Source: a bacterium UBP14_UBA6098
GTDB taxonomy: Bacteria > UBP14 > UBA6098
Direction of reading: 5' to 3'
Length of the DNA stretch: 41,562 bases
Assembly: GCA_002428525.1 (NCBI GenBank)
Contig: DIWU01000006.1
Coordinates: forward strand, 1-41,562
Below, one piece after another: positions 15,810-23,824 of the stretch. The position numbers and the translations under genes are program-made. The notes under the pieces were generated by a model that saw only the letters and a program-made list of their open reading frames with translations, was not told the DNA's origin and made no database searches. Position 1 is the first letter of the stretch; the number at the start of each line of letters is the position of its first letter.

Positions 15810-15863
15810 TACGTTCCACAATAATCCTTCGGGCTGGGTAAAAGGGGACGAAAACGATTCTTG

Positions 15864-15963
15864 CCCTTTACCTTTTACCTTTAACCCTTTACCTTTTTTC
15901 CGTTATTCGCCTGAGTTCCGGCCTCGGTCTTACCTATAACCCATAACCCAGAACCTATAACCT
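15864..15963. repeat. degenerate short tandem repeats
   Basis: Two clusters of imperfect 6-8-base units. CCCTTTACC / TTTTACC / TTTAACCC fill 15864-15897. ACCTATAACC / CATAACCC / AGAACC / TATAACC fill 15932-15962. They separate the AlkD-like remnant from the secreted protein. There is no gene and no clear terminator here. Confidence 0.65.
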
Positions 15964-16888
15964 ACTTCAGATACACTATCTTCTTCGAAAGCCATTCCGA
16001 GCCGGATTTTGTCTTCGCTAAATAGATTCCGCCGCTTGTTCCCGAGGGCGGGTTCCAACGGGCTTGGCCGAAGACCACCGGCACCGAATCGACGAGCCTT
16101 CCGGAGAGGTCGAAGAACTCGACAGTCTCGACGTTCTCGGGGACATCGATACTCACCGCGGCGTTGAAGGGGTTCGGGAAGGCCGAAAGAGCGCTATATG
16201 AGGGCAATTTCGCCTCGTCGATTCCAGAGAAGTTGTAGCGCGTTAGAATCGAGACCGTCTCCGAACCGTCCTCGGAATCGATCGAGAAGCTCTTTACGAC
16301 GCCGACATGTTCCGCGAGCCAGATTAATCCCTCCCCTAAATCCGAAGAGTCTGAGTCAATCAGCATCCCGCTATACATCACGAGCATTTTGTAATAGCCC
16401 GAGTTCAAGATTCGCGGACAGTCGATGAAAACTCCGGCGGGGACAACGACATTCTCCTCTGCGTCGATGCTTCCGGTGATGTGCATTGTATAAAAATATT
16501 CATAGCCTTCCACGGTCCAAGTTGTGTCGATATAGAGCATATCCCAACTGGAGCCAAGCTCGAAGCTGGCCGGCAACATGTTAATCAAGAAGAAGTCGCC
16601 CTCCTCGGCGGGATCGTATTGGACTACGAACAACGCCCCATCGTCGAAGAACCAGAAGCTTGTGTCGTTCTCTTCGGAGGCCATCGGCCCCTCCTCGACG
16701 ACATAACATGGGATTCCTTCGAATATCGTTGTTCCGGGTATTCGAGTCATCGACGAGTCGATACCCTCGCTCGATGAATCCCTATAGACCCAAAAATTCC
16801 CCACCTCAACGGGCATATAGTCCATTGCGGTATAGGCCATCGCCGAGACAACGACCGTCATACAGATAAGAAACAACACCTCCTTCAT
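15962..16888 (-). CDS. secreted protein with FlgD/T9SS-like C-terminal sorting domain
   Basis: 308 residues. A signal peptide (VLFLICMTVVVSAMAYT) is followed by a ~210-residue beta-rich region (YMPVEVGNFWVYRDSS) that I do not recognise beyond similarity to lipoprotein-like beta domains. The last ~80 residues are a typical sorting domain: SAFPNPFNAAVSIDV, VEFFDLSGRLVDSV, GGIYLAKTKSG, and KKIVYLK. In FCB-type bacteria this tail directs export through type IX secretion or a similar route. GGAGG precedes the ATG. It lies 31 bases after subunit F and has no evident link to the ATPase. Confidence 0.85.
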   Translation of the reverse strand: MKEVLFLICMTVVVSAMAYTAMDYMPVEVGNFWVYRDSSSEGIDSSMTRIPGTTIFEGIPCYVVEEGPMASEENDTSFWFFDDGALFVVQYDPAEEGDFFLINMLPASFELGSSWDMLYIDTTWTVEGYEYFYTMHITGSIDAEENVVVPAGVFIDCPRILNSGYYKMLVMYSGMLIDSDSSDLGEGLIWLAEHVGVVKSFSIDSEDGSETVSILTRYNFSGIDEAKLPSYSALSAFPNPFNAAVSIDVPENVETVEFFDLSGRLVDSVPVVFGQARWNPPSGTSGGIYLAKTKSGSEWLSKKIVYLK

Positions 16889-16919
16889 CTTTCCTCCTTT
16901 GAGTAAAACATATCGTTTG

Positions 16920-17246
16920 TCATGCAGGCCCCATAATGTCGCGTCCGGCGGCGCGCTTCATCGTCTCGCGAACAGCGTTTTTGCCCTTTCCGAGCGAGCC
17001 GCGAACAGTGGGAATGAGTATCACCGATGGCAGAGGCTCGTATCGAACAGCCTCGATTCGGTCGGCTATCCTTTCGGCGGATTCCTCGGTGATGAAAATT
17101 GCGCCGTATTCGCCGGATTCGGTTAGTTTGTCGAAGGCCTCGGCCAAATCGGTTTCGTCGTTATCGACAACCGTATCGAGGCCCATCGCCTTGAAGGGCA
17201 AGGTAGTGGCTATATCGCCTATAACCGCGGTTTTATATGTCGCCAT
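16920..17246 (-). CDS. atpF: V/A-type ATPase subunit F
   Basis: 108 residues. It belongs to the central stalk, with D. It opens TYKTAVIGDIATTLPFKAMG, continues with GAIFITEESAERI, and has PSVILIPTVRGSLGKG then RETMKRAAGRDI near the end, the standard subunit F pattern. Its start overlaps the end of subunit C by 14 bases. Its usual partner D is missing from the window. Confidence 0.93.
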   Translation of the reverse strand: MATYKTAVIGDIATTLPFKAMGLDTVVDNDETDLAEAFDKLTESGEYGAIFITEESAERIADRIEAVRYEPLPSVILIPTVRGSLGKGKNAVRETMKRAAGRDIMGPA

Positions 17247-18246
17247 AGCGAACCCTTTCGGTAATTGCCTCTTTTTCGAGTCTGGCGGATTTCATTCGCA
17301 CGATTGCGCCGACCGTGCGAATCTCGCGAATCTTGAGCAGTGCAAAGGCAAGCACGACCTCGACTCCGAAGGGAACGAAGATATTGTCCCGCAGAAACTC
17401 CTCGAGAAGCTCCTCGAAAAATAAGGAAACTCCCGCGAAGTTTTTCTCGCGGATCGAGGTGGCAACCGCATCGGCAAAGGGTTTGCCATAGATCGAGAAC
17501 ACAAGTCTCGATGCTATCGCGTCGATTTCGCCATCCTCCCAACGGGAATAATCCTCGCGGTCGAGATGGCCTCCCTCGATATAAAAGCCCTTGAAGAGAT
17601 CGATATCGAAACCCGCGGTGCGAAGCCTCAGGTATGCTGTGAAGTTTTTATAATCGAGCCATCTTCGGGTGAACTCGGCAAGGAACTCTCTGCCCGAACC
17701 GAAGAATAGGCGTTTCATCACCGCGCCGAAATGGGAGTCGATCGCCGCATCGATTGTCAGTTGAAGGCTCGTTTCGGCAAAGGCTCGTTTCGCCGAGATC
17801 ATCGCCTCGCGTAACTCCTCTTGGAGGGCATTCTGAGGGGATATCCCCCCCGAGAGCAGTCCCTCGATCATTTCGAGTGTAAGATTTCCACCAATAAGGA
17901 AAAGGGGTTCGGCGTCGAAGCCGAACAAAGACGCCTTTACCGCCACCGCGGAGTTCGTGAAGTCTGTGTATATCCTCGGCAGAGCCGCCAGACCCTCGTC
18001 TTCGATGAGCGATTCAACGAGATCAGCCAATCGAAGCGACTCCGCGGAAAGCGCGGCCTCGATATCGCTATCGGCGCCGGTATAGCCGAGCTCGGCAATA
18101 ACCTTGCCGACCTCCTCCGGTCGGGATTCGAGAATACGCGCGAAGTCGGCCTTTTTCAGGCGCTTCTCCCACTTGCCGCGAACAACGCCCGAGGCGTAGG
18201 CATAACGGGCGTCCGGCGAGACGACCATGGGCACATTCAGGCTCAT
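17233..18246 (-). CDS. atpC: V/A-type ATPase subunit C (d-like)
   Basis: 337-residue, largely helical funnel that joins the central stalk to the membrane ring. It is assigned from size, position between E and F, and family segments such as YAYASGVVRGKWEKRL, FLIGGNLTLEMIEGLL, and the C-terminal PFGVEVVLAFALLKIREIRT followed by the Arg-rich end. Its start overlaps the subunit E stop by 4 bases (ATGA). Confidence 0.92.
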   Translation of the reverse strand: MSLNVPMVVSPDARYAYASGVVRGKWEKRLKKADFARILESRPEEVGKVIAELGYTGADSDIEAALSAESLRLADLVESLIEDEGLAALPRIYTDFTNSAVAVKASLFGFDAEPLFLIGGNLTLEMIEGLLSGGISPQNALQEELREAMISAKRAFAETSLQLTIDAAIDSHFGAVMKRLFFGSGREFLAEFTRRWLDYKNFTAYLRLRTAGFDIDLFKGFYIEGGHLDREDYSRWEDGEIDAIASRLVFSIYGKPFADAVATSIREKNFAGVSLFFEELLEEFLRDNIFVPFGVEVVLAFALLKIREIRTVGAIVRMKSARLEKEAITERVRYGDI

Positions 18247-18830
18247 TGGCCCTCCCCCGAGAACAACATCGCCGCGACCTCGTCGGTTTTGCCCTCGATA
18301 ATCTCATTGAAAAGCTCGTCGAAACGGGCGTCGTAGCGGATTTTACCGGCGATTAGTATCAAACCGTGATCGAAGTCGGTAGCGAGCTCGCGGTTGAACG
18401 ATCCGCCGAGGGCCTCGCCGGCCGATTTGATGAAACCGGCGTCGAGCAGAGTGTCGTCCTTTGCCCCGACAATTATCGTTCCGCTCTTTTCGCCGAAGGA
18501 CTTAAGGTGCGCGAGGTATCTTTTCCGAAGCTCGTCCGGTGGAAGCCCGAGGATCCTCGCACGGGCGCGCTCGAAGACCTCATCGACGATCCTCTGCTTT
18601 TCGGCGAGAAGCTCGACACGAAGCTTTGCCTCCTCGCGCGAGAGTGTTTGCTCGAAGGCGCGCTGTTTCTCAGCCTCGGCTCGCGACTTGGCCTCGGTCT
18701 TGATAGTGGTAATCTTCGCTTCGGCCTCGGCCTTGAGCTCCTCGATCGTCGCTCTATTCTCGGCCTCCAAGGCCGCAATCTGGGCGTCCGCCTCCGCGGA
18801 GATCTTCTTTAAAATTCCATCGATGCTCAT
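18243..18830 (-). CDS. atpE: V/A-type ATPase subunit E
   Basis: 195 residues, peripheral stalk. The first ~100 residues form a long charged coiled coil rich in Ala, Glu and Lys (EIKAEAEAKI-like heptads). The C-terminal half is globular, ending in YDARFDELFNEIIEGKTDEV. It pairs with the H/G coiled coil encoded at the head of the operon. Its start is two bases after the subunit K stop. Confidence 0.9.
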   Translation of the reverse strand: MSIDGILKKISAEADAQIAALEAENRATIEELKAEAEAKITTIKTEAKSRAEAEKQRAFEQTLSREEAKLRVELLAEKQRIVDEVFERARARILGLPPDELRKRYLAHLKSFGEKSGTIIVGAKDDTLLDAGFIKSAGEALGGSFNRELATDFDHGLILIAGKIRYDARFDELFNEIIEGKTDEVAAMLFSGEGQ

Positions 18831-18831
18831 T

Positions 18832-19416
18832 TTACTTGATCGAGAGCAGGATTAACACGCTTGCGAGCAGACCGAGGATCGCGTAGAACTCGATGAAGGC
18901 CGCGAGGGTCATCGCCTTGGCAACATTGGCCTTATCGCGCACTACCAGCCCGATCCCCGCCGCGCAGACCTTGCCCTGATGGATTCCGGAGACGAGTCCG
19001 GCGAGGCCGACCGGCAATCCCGCAAAGAGAAAATGCCAGCCCTGAATCGGAGTGAGCGAGGCCAGCGCCGTGGGGTCGTTCAGAAGGCCGGTCCAGAGTA
19101 TAATAAGGAATCCCGCGACAAAGCCATAAATACCCTGCGTTCCCGGAAGCGCCGACAGCAGTAAGAATTGCGGGAACAGTCCGGGGTGCTCGTGCATCGC
19201 ACCGATGGACATATTCGCGGCGATTCCGATCCCGATTGCCGAGCCGAACCCGGCCAGCACAACGGCAACTCCAACACCGATGAGCGCGAGCGTGCCGGCG
19301 TCCCAGTCAAACCATCCGGCTTCTTTGGTCGCGCCGGCGGCCTCTTCCTGCGCAAATGCTGTTGCCACAGAGAGAAGCGCGAGAAGCGCAATCGCGAGAG
19401 TTAATTTTTTGGTCAT
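18832..19416 (-). CDS. atpK: V/A-type ATPase rotor subunit K, double hairpin, sodium-type ligands
   Basis: 194 residues. A cleavable-looking N-terminal signal (LTLAIALLALLSVATAFAQ) precedes two tandem helical hairpins, so four membrane helices. Comparison with E. hirae NtpK places every known sodium ligand: L90, T93 and Q94 in ALPGTQGIYGF, Q147 in SGIHQGKV, and E176 in AFIEFYAILG. Tyr97 matches the Tyr that bonds the Glu. The first hairpin has Gln, not Glu, so each subunit carries one ion site. A sodium-driven pump is likely. AGGAGG lies in the 8-base gap after the restriction endonuclease stop. Confidence 0.95.
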   Translation of the reverse strand: MTKKLTLAIALLALLSVATAFAQEEAAGATKEAGWFDWDAGTLALIGVGVAVVLAGFGSAIGIGIAANMSIGAMHEHPGLFPQFLLLSALPGTQGIYGFVAGFLIILWTGLLNDPTALASLTPIQGWHFLFAGLPVGLAGLVSGIHQGKVCAAGIGLVVRDKANVAKAMTLAAFIEFYAILGLLASVLILLSIK

Positions 19417-19424
19417 TTTACCTC

Positions 19425-20066
19425 CTAAGGGTTGATATTATTTAAATTGTTGATTTCGGTTTTTATCTCTTCAATTACTTCCGGATTTTGGATTATCTTC
19501 TTTTGGCCGTCTTTCATGGAGATAACATAGAATACTTTCCCGCCGAATCTCGCGGTGAAGGCTTCATGCGTTTTTTTCTGAAGCGATCTTTCCTTAAATA
19601 TTTCAGAGATATGAGAAACGCCGCTTGCCGGTTTGATCTGGATACCGATAAACTTGTTGCTAACCTCAATGAAGAAATCCACGTTATAGAGCCTATCCCA
19701 ATTGTCCGGTGCTGGTTCAATTTTTACACCAAGAGCCGATTCGAGTTGGCCATATATTGTTTTTATCTCGGTCATGTAGCCATCGAATGTTCGATCAATA
19801 ACCAAGGTTCTTAAATACTCGATACAATCTTCTTCTGTTATCTGCTCGACTTCGGCGGAGATTACCTCCGTTATCTTGATATAGAGTTTCCGACCGAGGT
19901 CTTCGATATGTTCTTTAGAGCGAACCTTTGCGAAATAATACTCCTCCCATTCTTCCATGGTTTTAGGCGAGCAAAGCCTTATAGCTTCGGAGACCGCGCC
20001 GACATTGCGCTTGAAATTAAGCTGGAAGCGATTAGTGGCGGAATTGAGAATCCATTCCTTTGGCAT
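19425..20066 (-). CDS. MjaI-like type II restriction endonuclease
   Basis: 213 residues. The opening WILNSATNRFQLNFKRNVG, then AVSEAIRLCSPK, is the hallmark of MjaI-type enzymes, whose founder cuts CTAG. VDFFIEV (Asp ~130) and IGIQIKPASG (Q-x-K ~145) form the PD-(D/E)XK active site, with Gln replacing the usual acid. The start overlaps the methyltransferase stop by one base (TAATG). CTAG specificity is inferred from the family; MjaII/TdeIII-like GGNCC enzymes are the alternative. The pair is inserted between ATPase I and K. Confidence 0.82.
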   Translation of the reverse strand: MPKEWILNSATNRFQLNFKRNVGAVSEAIRLCSPKTMEEWEEYYFAKVRSKEHIEDLGRKLYIKITEVISAEVEQITEEDCIEYLRTLVIDRTFDGYMTEIKTIYGQLESALGVKIEPAPDNWDRLYNVDFFIEVSNKFIGIQIKPASGVSHISEIFKERSLQKKTHEAFTARFGGKVFYVISMKDGQKKIIQNPEVIEEIKTEINNLNNINP

Positions 20067-21043
20067 TATTTCTTACTCCAATTAACATAATCACTTTTTT
20101 CAATTACCGAGCCGAATTTCAATTTTCGCGGATCGATCTTTTTCTCGAATTTCAAAGGGTCTCTAAATAAATATGGCAACTCCGACAGCTTATTTGCCTT
20201 TAGTATTGGTTGTTCTTCGACGATTATCTCGTATTCGGCGTCTTTGAAAAGCGTCCTATTCGAGAACCCTATCTTGTCTTTGATTACCGGAAGATACTCG
20301 GCGTTTACTTCGTAACCTATCGAGTTTCTTTCGAGGTTTTTCGCCGCGAGTGTCGTCGTGCCGCTTCCGAGGAACGGGTCGAGAACCGTATCGCCGACAA
20401 ATGAGAACATCTTGATAAGCCTGCGCGGAAGTTCCACGGGAAACATCGCTATATGCTTGTCCTGCTTCTCTCCGCTGAAATTCCAATGGCCTGAAAAGAA
20501 TTCATTCCATTCGTCGATAGTCATTTTCGATTCTTCTTTAATATCTTTTGAAACAGGTTTTGTGTCCCCGTGTTTTTTAAAAATGAGAATAAACTCGTAG
20601 TCCAATTTCAAAATACCGTTTCGGGGGTATGGGAAAGAGCCCATTATCGAAGCCCCGCCCGTAGTATTACATGTCGTCACTTTCTGCCAGATAATAGCGC
20701 CCATATAATCAAAACCTATAGTCTCGCAAAACCTGATTATCTCCGTTCTGATCGGGATAACTTTATATCTACCATAATAAACAGATCTTGCGAATTGATC
20801 GCCAATATTAATACACAGCCGACAACCGCCCTCTAAAACCCGATGACATTCTTGCCAAACTACATTAAGATTATTGATATATTCTTCATAGGTATCATTA
20901 AACCCAATTTGTTTATCATCCCCGTAATCTTTTAGTTGCCAGTAAGGTGGGGATGTAATAATCAGCTGGACTTCTCCATCGGTGACAGCAGACATTTCGC
21001 GCGAATCGCCAATTATTATTTTATGTTTAGTTGAATCGGTCAT
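20066..21043 (-). CDS. DNA methyltransferase of the R-M pair, probable N4-cytosine type
   Basis: 325 residues. Catalytic motif IV is ITSPPYWQLKDYG (SPPY at 31-34) and comes first; the SAM-binding motif I, DPFLGSGTTTLAAK, follows at ~220, giving a beta-class order. The SPPY form favours N4-methylcytosine, though N6-adenine enzymes can also have it. It protects the host site of the adjacent endonuclease. It begins 6 bases after the stop of ATPase subunit I, with GAGGGGA as ribosome site, so it depends on the ATPase promoter. Confidence 0.9.
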   Translation of the reverse strand: MTDSTKHKIIIGDSREMSAVTDGEVQLIITSPPYWQLKDYGDDKQIGFNDTYEEYINNLNVVWQECHRVLEGGCRLCINIGDQFARSVYYGRYKVIPIRTEIIRFCETIGFDYMGAIIWQKVTTCNTTGGASIMGSFPYPRNGILKLDYEFILIFKKHGDTKPVSKDIKEESKMTIDEWNEFFSGHWNFSGEKQDKHIAMFPVELPRRLIKMFSFVGDTVLDPFLGSGTTTLAAKNLERNSIGYEVNAEYLPVIKDKIGFSNRTLFKDAEYEIIVEEQPILKANKLSELPYLFRDPLKFEKKIDPRKLKFGSVIEKSDYVNWSKK

Positions 21044-21049
21044 TCCCCT

Positions 21050-23005
21050 CTACTCCACTATCTCCACACCCTCGATCTTGCGCTCCAAGGGCTCGAAGGG
21101 CTCGCCGCCGGCCTCATAGAACTTGGTGAAATACTCGACGAAATGTAGCCTCGCCGGATGAACGAACGCCCCCAGCGCCGAAAGGCCCGTGTAGCCTACA
21201 TGCCCGACAATCACTAAAAGCGCCGCGAAGACTATCCCCACTCCGGGGATCATCGAGGAAATCTGCCCCGCGATAATATTGATAACCCCCGCGATTACAC
21301 CGGTCGAAAGCCCCAAAGCAAGGATTCGAGCATAACTGAGCAAGTCGCCGAAAAGGTTCACAATGCCATAGAGGCCGTCGAAACCGAGGCCGTCGCCGAT
21401 GGACGAACCGATGCCGCGCTTGCCTGCAATGCCCAAAATAAATGAGAAAACGACGATTCCGAGCGCGCCGAATTTCAGAGAATTAACACCGATCGGCAAA
21501 AATGCCGCCATCGCTTCCGGGATGAGGTAGTTCGCGATGAAAACCCCAGCGCCGACAGTAACCGCTACCCACGAAAGCGCCAAAAGACCGGCCCGCGCCT
21601 TCAGCACGCCGCCGGAGGCCTCGCGGACTCCGATAACCCCGCTCAGAATGAAGCCCACAGAGACCTGAAGCACGCCAAGAAAAACACTCGCGGCGAAGAA
21701 CTCGATTGCATTGCCCAAGGGGTCGAACAGCTTGACCGAAAGAAGCGCGCGGGCAACCGCGTTGTCCATCGAGGGAAGGTCGATGCCGAACCATCCGCCG
21801 GCCATCGCTCCGATAATCACCGTTGCGATGCCGGAATAGAGGATGAACCGCATAAACTTGCGCGTGCCCTCACCGGATTTGCCGAACGCAAGCATTCCGC
21901 CGGAAAACAAGATTAAGAGCAGGCCGTAACCGGCATCGGTCAGACACAGGCCGAAAAATAGCGGGAAGAACGGCGCGATGAAAGGCGTCGGGTCGATCAT
22001 GCCTGCTCGCGGGCGACCATAAAGATCCGTGATTATCTCGAAAGCCTCTATAACTGGTGGATTCTTGAGCGCGACCGGCGGCTCTTCGCCCTCCTCGGGC
22101 GGAATCTCGGCTATCTCGACAGCATCGAACTCGGCGGAAATCGATTCGCGAAGGCGCACGATTTCCGAGGTTTTAGCCCATCCGGTCAGAAAGAGGGTCT
22201 GCTTTGTGCGCTCGGTATTTCCAAGCAAACATGCCTGCGCAAGCTCCATAACGCGGAAACCGCGAATCGCCTCGAGTGTTGGAATGAGCCTTTCGGCCAA
22301 ATCGGCCGTCTCGCGCTCGGCGAGTGCGAGCCTCTCGATGATTGCGGCGCGCTCGGATCTCGCCCGGGCCAAACACTCGGCCGGCAGTTCGCTATATTGT
22401 TCGAAATGGAACTCCGCAAAGTCGCTTCCGTCGAGGAATTCGTCGATTTCGGGCACTATGGATTTATGAAAGACAAAAACTACATAAAAGCCGTTTGGAT
22501 CGGAATTTATAACCGCTTTTTCGCAAAGCTCGTTTGTAAATCCCTCGAGAGCGGACTCGAACATACGAGGGATGAAGCCGAGGCGAATTTCGATAGAGCC
22601 GATGGCGTTTAGTTTATACAAGTCGAAATTTATAGGGGAATACGGCTCGAGGCTTGAAATCTCGTGGTCGAGGGTATTTCGCCGAGAGGACATTTCCTCG
22701 ATCGAACGGCGCAGGCTCTCTGTTTCATTGAGTTTTTCCTCGCAGGGGAACTCGACGGCGAGCTTGCGGAGTCCGTGAATCGAGGTTTTCAGGGTCGAAG
22801 GCCGCTTGTCGATCTTAGAGCCGAGAAAGGCCAAGGCGCGCTCGATCGCAGTTATCTCAGCTTCGATTCGCCGCGGAGAATCCCCGGGGTCGCCCTCCCT
22901 GCGGACAATCTGCACAATTCCAAGTTCGGCGAGCCTCTCGGTCATGCGCGCGAAATCGCTGGCGTGGGCAATTATCCCAATCTTGCTCATCGGAACGATC
23001 GACAT
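21050..23005 (-). CDS. atpI: V/A-type ATPase subunit I (a-like), membrane stator
   Basis: 651 residues. The N-terminal ~330 residues are cytosolic with coiled-coil stretches. The C-terminal half has 7-8 hydrophobic helices, including FFPLFFGLCLTDAGYGLLLI, LFGDLLSYARILALGLSTG containing the essential Arg next to the ring, and GFVHPARLHFVEYFTKFYE-like end (ALGAFVHPARLHFVEYF). It provides the ion half-channels. Its start overlaps the H stop by one base (TGATG). Confidence 0.97.
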   Translation of the reverse strand: MSIVPMSKIGIIAHASDFARMTERLAELGIVQIVRREGDPGDSPRRIEAEITAIERALAFLGSKIDKRPSTLKTSIHGLRKLAVEFPCEEKLNETESLRRSIEEMSSRRNTLDHEISSLEPYSPINFDLYKLNAIGSIEIRLGFIPRMFESALEGFTNELCEKAVINSDPNGFYVVFVFHKSIVPEIDEFLDGSDFAEFHFEQYSELPAECLARARSERAAIIERLALAERETADLAERLIPTLEAIRGFRVMELAQACLLGNTERTKQTLFLTGWAKTSEIVRLRESISAEFDAVEIAEIPPEEGEEPPVALKNPPVIEAFEIITDLYGRPRAGMIDPTPFIAPFFPLFFGLCLTDAGYGLLLILFSGGMLAFGKSGEGTRKFMRFILYSGIATVIIGAMAGGWFGIDLPSMDNAVARALLSVKLFDPLGNAIEFFAASVFLGVLQVSVGFILSGVIGVREASGGVLKARAGLLALSWVAVTVGAGVFIANYLIPEAMAAFLPIGVNSLKFGALGIVVFSFILGIAGKRGIGSSIGDGLGFDGLYGIVNLFGDLLSYARILALGLSTGVIAGVINIIAGQISSMIPGVGIVFAALLVIVGHVGYTGLSALGAFVHPARLHFVEYFTKFYEAGGEPFEPLERKIEGVEIVE

Positions 23006-23307
23006 CAGAAAACCTCGATTATCGCTTGAATAGCCTTCGAGGTCTTTGCCTCGGCGGATTTGCGGAGTGCGTCGATAGCGGCGCGTTGAGCGGTTGAAAG
23101 CTTGGAGGCCTTGTCAATCGCCTCGTTTCGGCCACTCTCGATAGCACTCGCGACTAACATTTTGCCCGATTCGTCGGCCTCGCGAACCATGCTTTCGAAC
23201 TTTTCCTTGGCATCGGCAAGCCGAATTAACAGCTCTTTTTTAGCCGATGATACCTGTTCCTCCGCGCTTTTTTCCGCAGTGACGATCTTGTCAAAATCTA
23301 AGGCCAT
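23005..23307 (-). CDS. atpH: V/A-type ATPase subunit H/G (peripheral stalk coiled coil)
   Basis: 100 residues. It is almost entirely a charged helix: FDKIVTAEKSAEEQVSSAKK, ADAKEKFESMVREADESGK. This is the form of the small stalk subunit that pairs with E. First gene of the operon, with AAGGAG upstream. Naming (H, G or NtpF) varies by species; the role is assigned from composition and position. Confidence 0.82.
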   Translation of the reverse strand: MALDFDKIVTAEKSAEEQVSSAKKELLIRLADAKEKFESMVREADESGKMLVASAIESGRNEAIDKASKLSTAQRAAIDALRKSAEAKTSKAIQAIIEVF

Positions 23308-23369
23308 GAAGGCTCCTTATGTGGAAAAGATTTCTTTTTCAATGGAACTCGCTTAAAATCAGCATGTTA

Positions 23370-23460
23370 TAGTGTGGATAATTCAATACGCCTCAAGTGG
23401 GCGTTGATAAAGCCTTTTATATCAATTGCTCCCAAAGTAATCCACAAGTTATCCACACTA
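23370..23460. promoter_or_regulatory. cluster of three DnaA-box-like sites between bactofilin and ATPase operon
   Basis: Two perfect 9-mers (TGTGGATAA at 23373-23381 and TTATCCACA at 23449-23457) sit in opposite orientation. They extend to a 12-base inverted repeat, TAGTGTGGATAA / TTATCCACACTA. A third site, TAATCCACA at 23438-23446, has one mismatch and lies 11 bases before the last box. The region between is AT-rich. The last box overlaps the bactofilin stop. DnaA control of the ATPase operon, or an origin-linked site near parAB, are possible. Confidence 0.6.
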
Positions 23461-23820
23461 AAGGCCCTTATTGGGGCTGTCGTCGGGCAAATCCGATTTC
23501 CCGACAAAAATCGCCCCCTCTTCGATTATCAGCACCTTCGTGACGATATTCCCCTTGATTCGAGCCGAGGGCTCGAGGCGGATTCGCTCCGGCGAGAGGA
23601 TATCGCCCTCGACGCTCCCACCAATCGTCGAGCTCGAGGCGTTGATCGACGGCGCCTTGATAACGCCCTCCTGCCCGACCGTGAGAGGCCCTGTGGCAAC
23701 TACTTTCCCCATGATCGAGCCGTCAACCCGAAGCCCCCCTTGAACATCGAGTTCGCCGGCAAAGCGGCTTCCCGGGCCAATTATCGTGTTAAGTCTCTGT
23801 TCGGATTCCATTTTTGCCAT
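23458..23820 (-). CDS. bactofilin
   Basis: 120 residues from the ATG at 23818-23820, with AGGAAGGA upstream inside the end of the peptidase gene. An unstructured N-terminus is followed by the beta-helix core typical of bactofilins: NTIIGPGSRFAGELDVQGG, VDGSIMGKVVATGPLTVG, ASSSTIGGSVEGDIL. Bactofilins polymerise without nucleotide at the membrane and act as scaffolds in cell shape and chromosome placement. It is the last gene of parA-parB-M23-bactofilin. Confidence 0.92.
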   Translation of the reverse strand: MAKMESEQRLNTIIGPGSRFAGELDVQGGLRVDGSIMGKVVATGPLTVGQEGVIKAPSINASSSTIGGSVEGDILSPERIRLEPSARIKGNIVTKVLIIEEGAIFVGKSDLPDDSPNKGL

Positions 23821-23824
23821 ACTT

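Noticed and set aside
15777..15821. AlkD N-terminal extension MWNVGAGLAPAPNFK
   Set aside because: It is translated from a palindromic intergenic repeat, and the later ATG begins the recognisable fold.
23308..23457. Chromosomal replication origin
   Set aside because: Not claimed as a feature: only three boxes, no DNA-unwinding element I can define, no dnaA/dnaN/gidA neighbours, and flanking genes are co-directional. Kept as a finding about DnaA boxes only.
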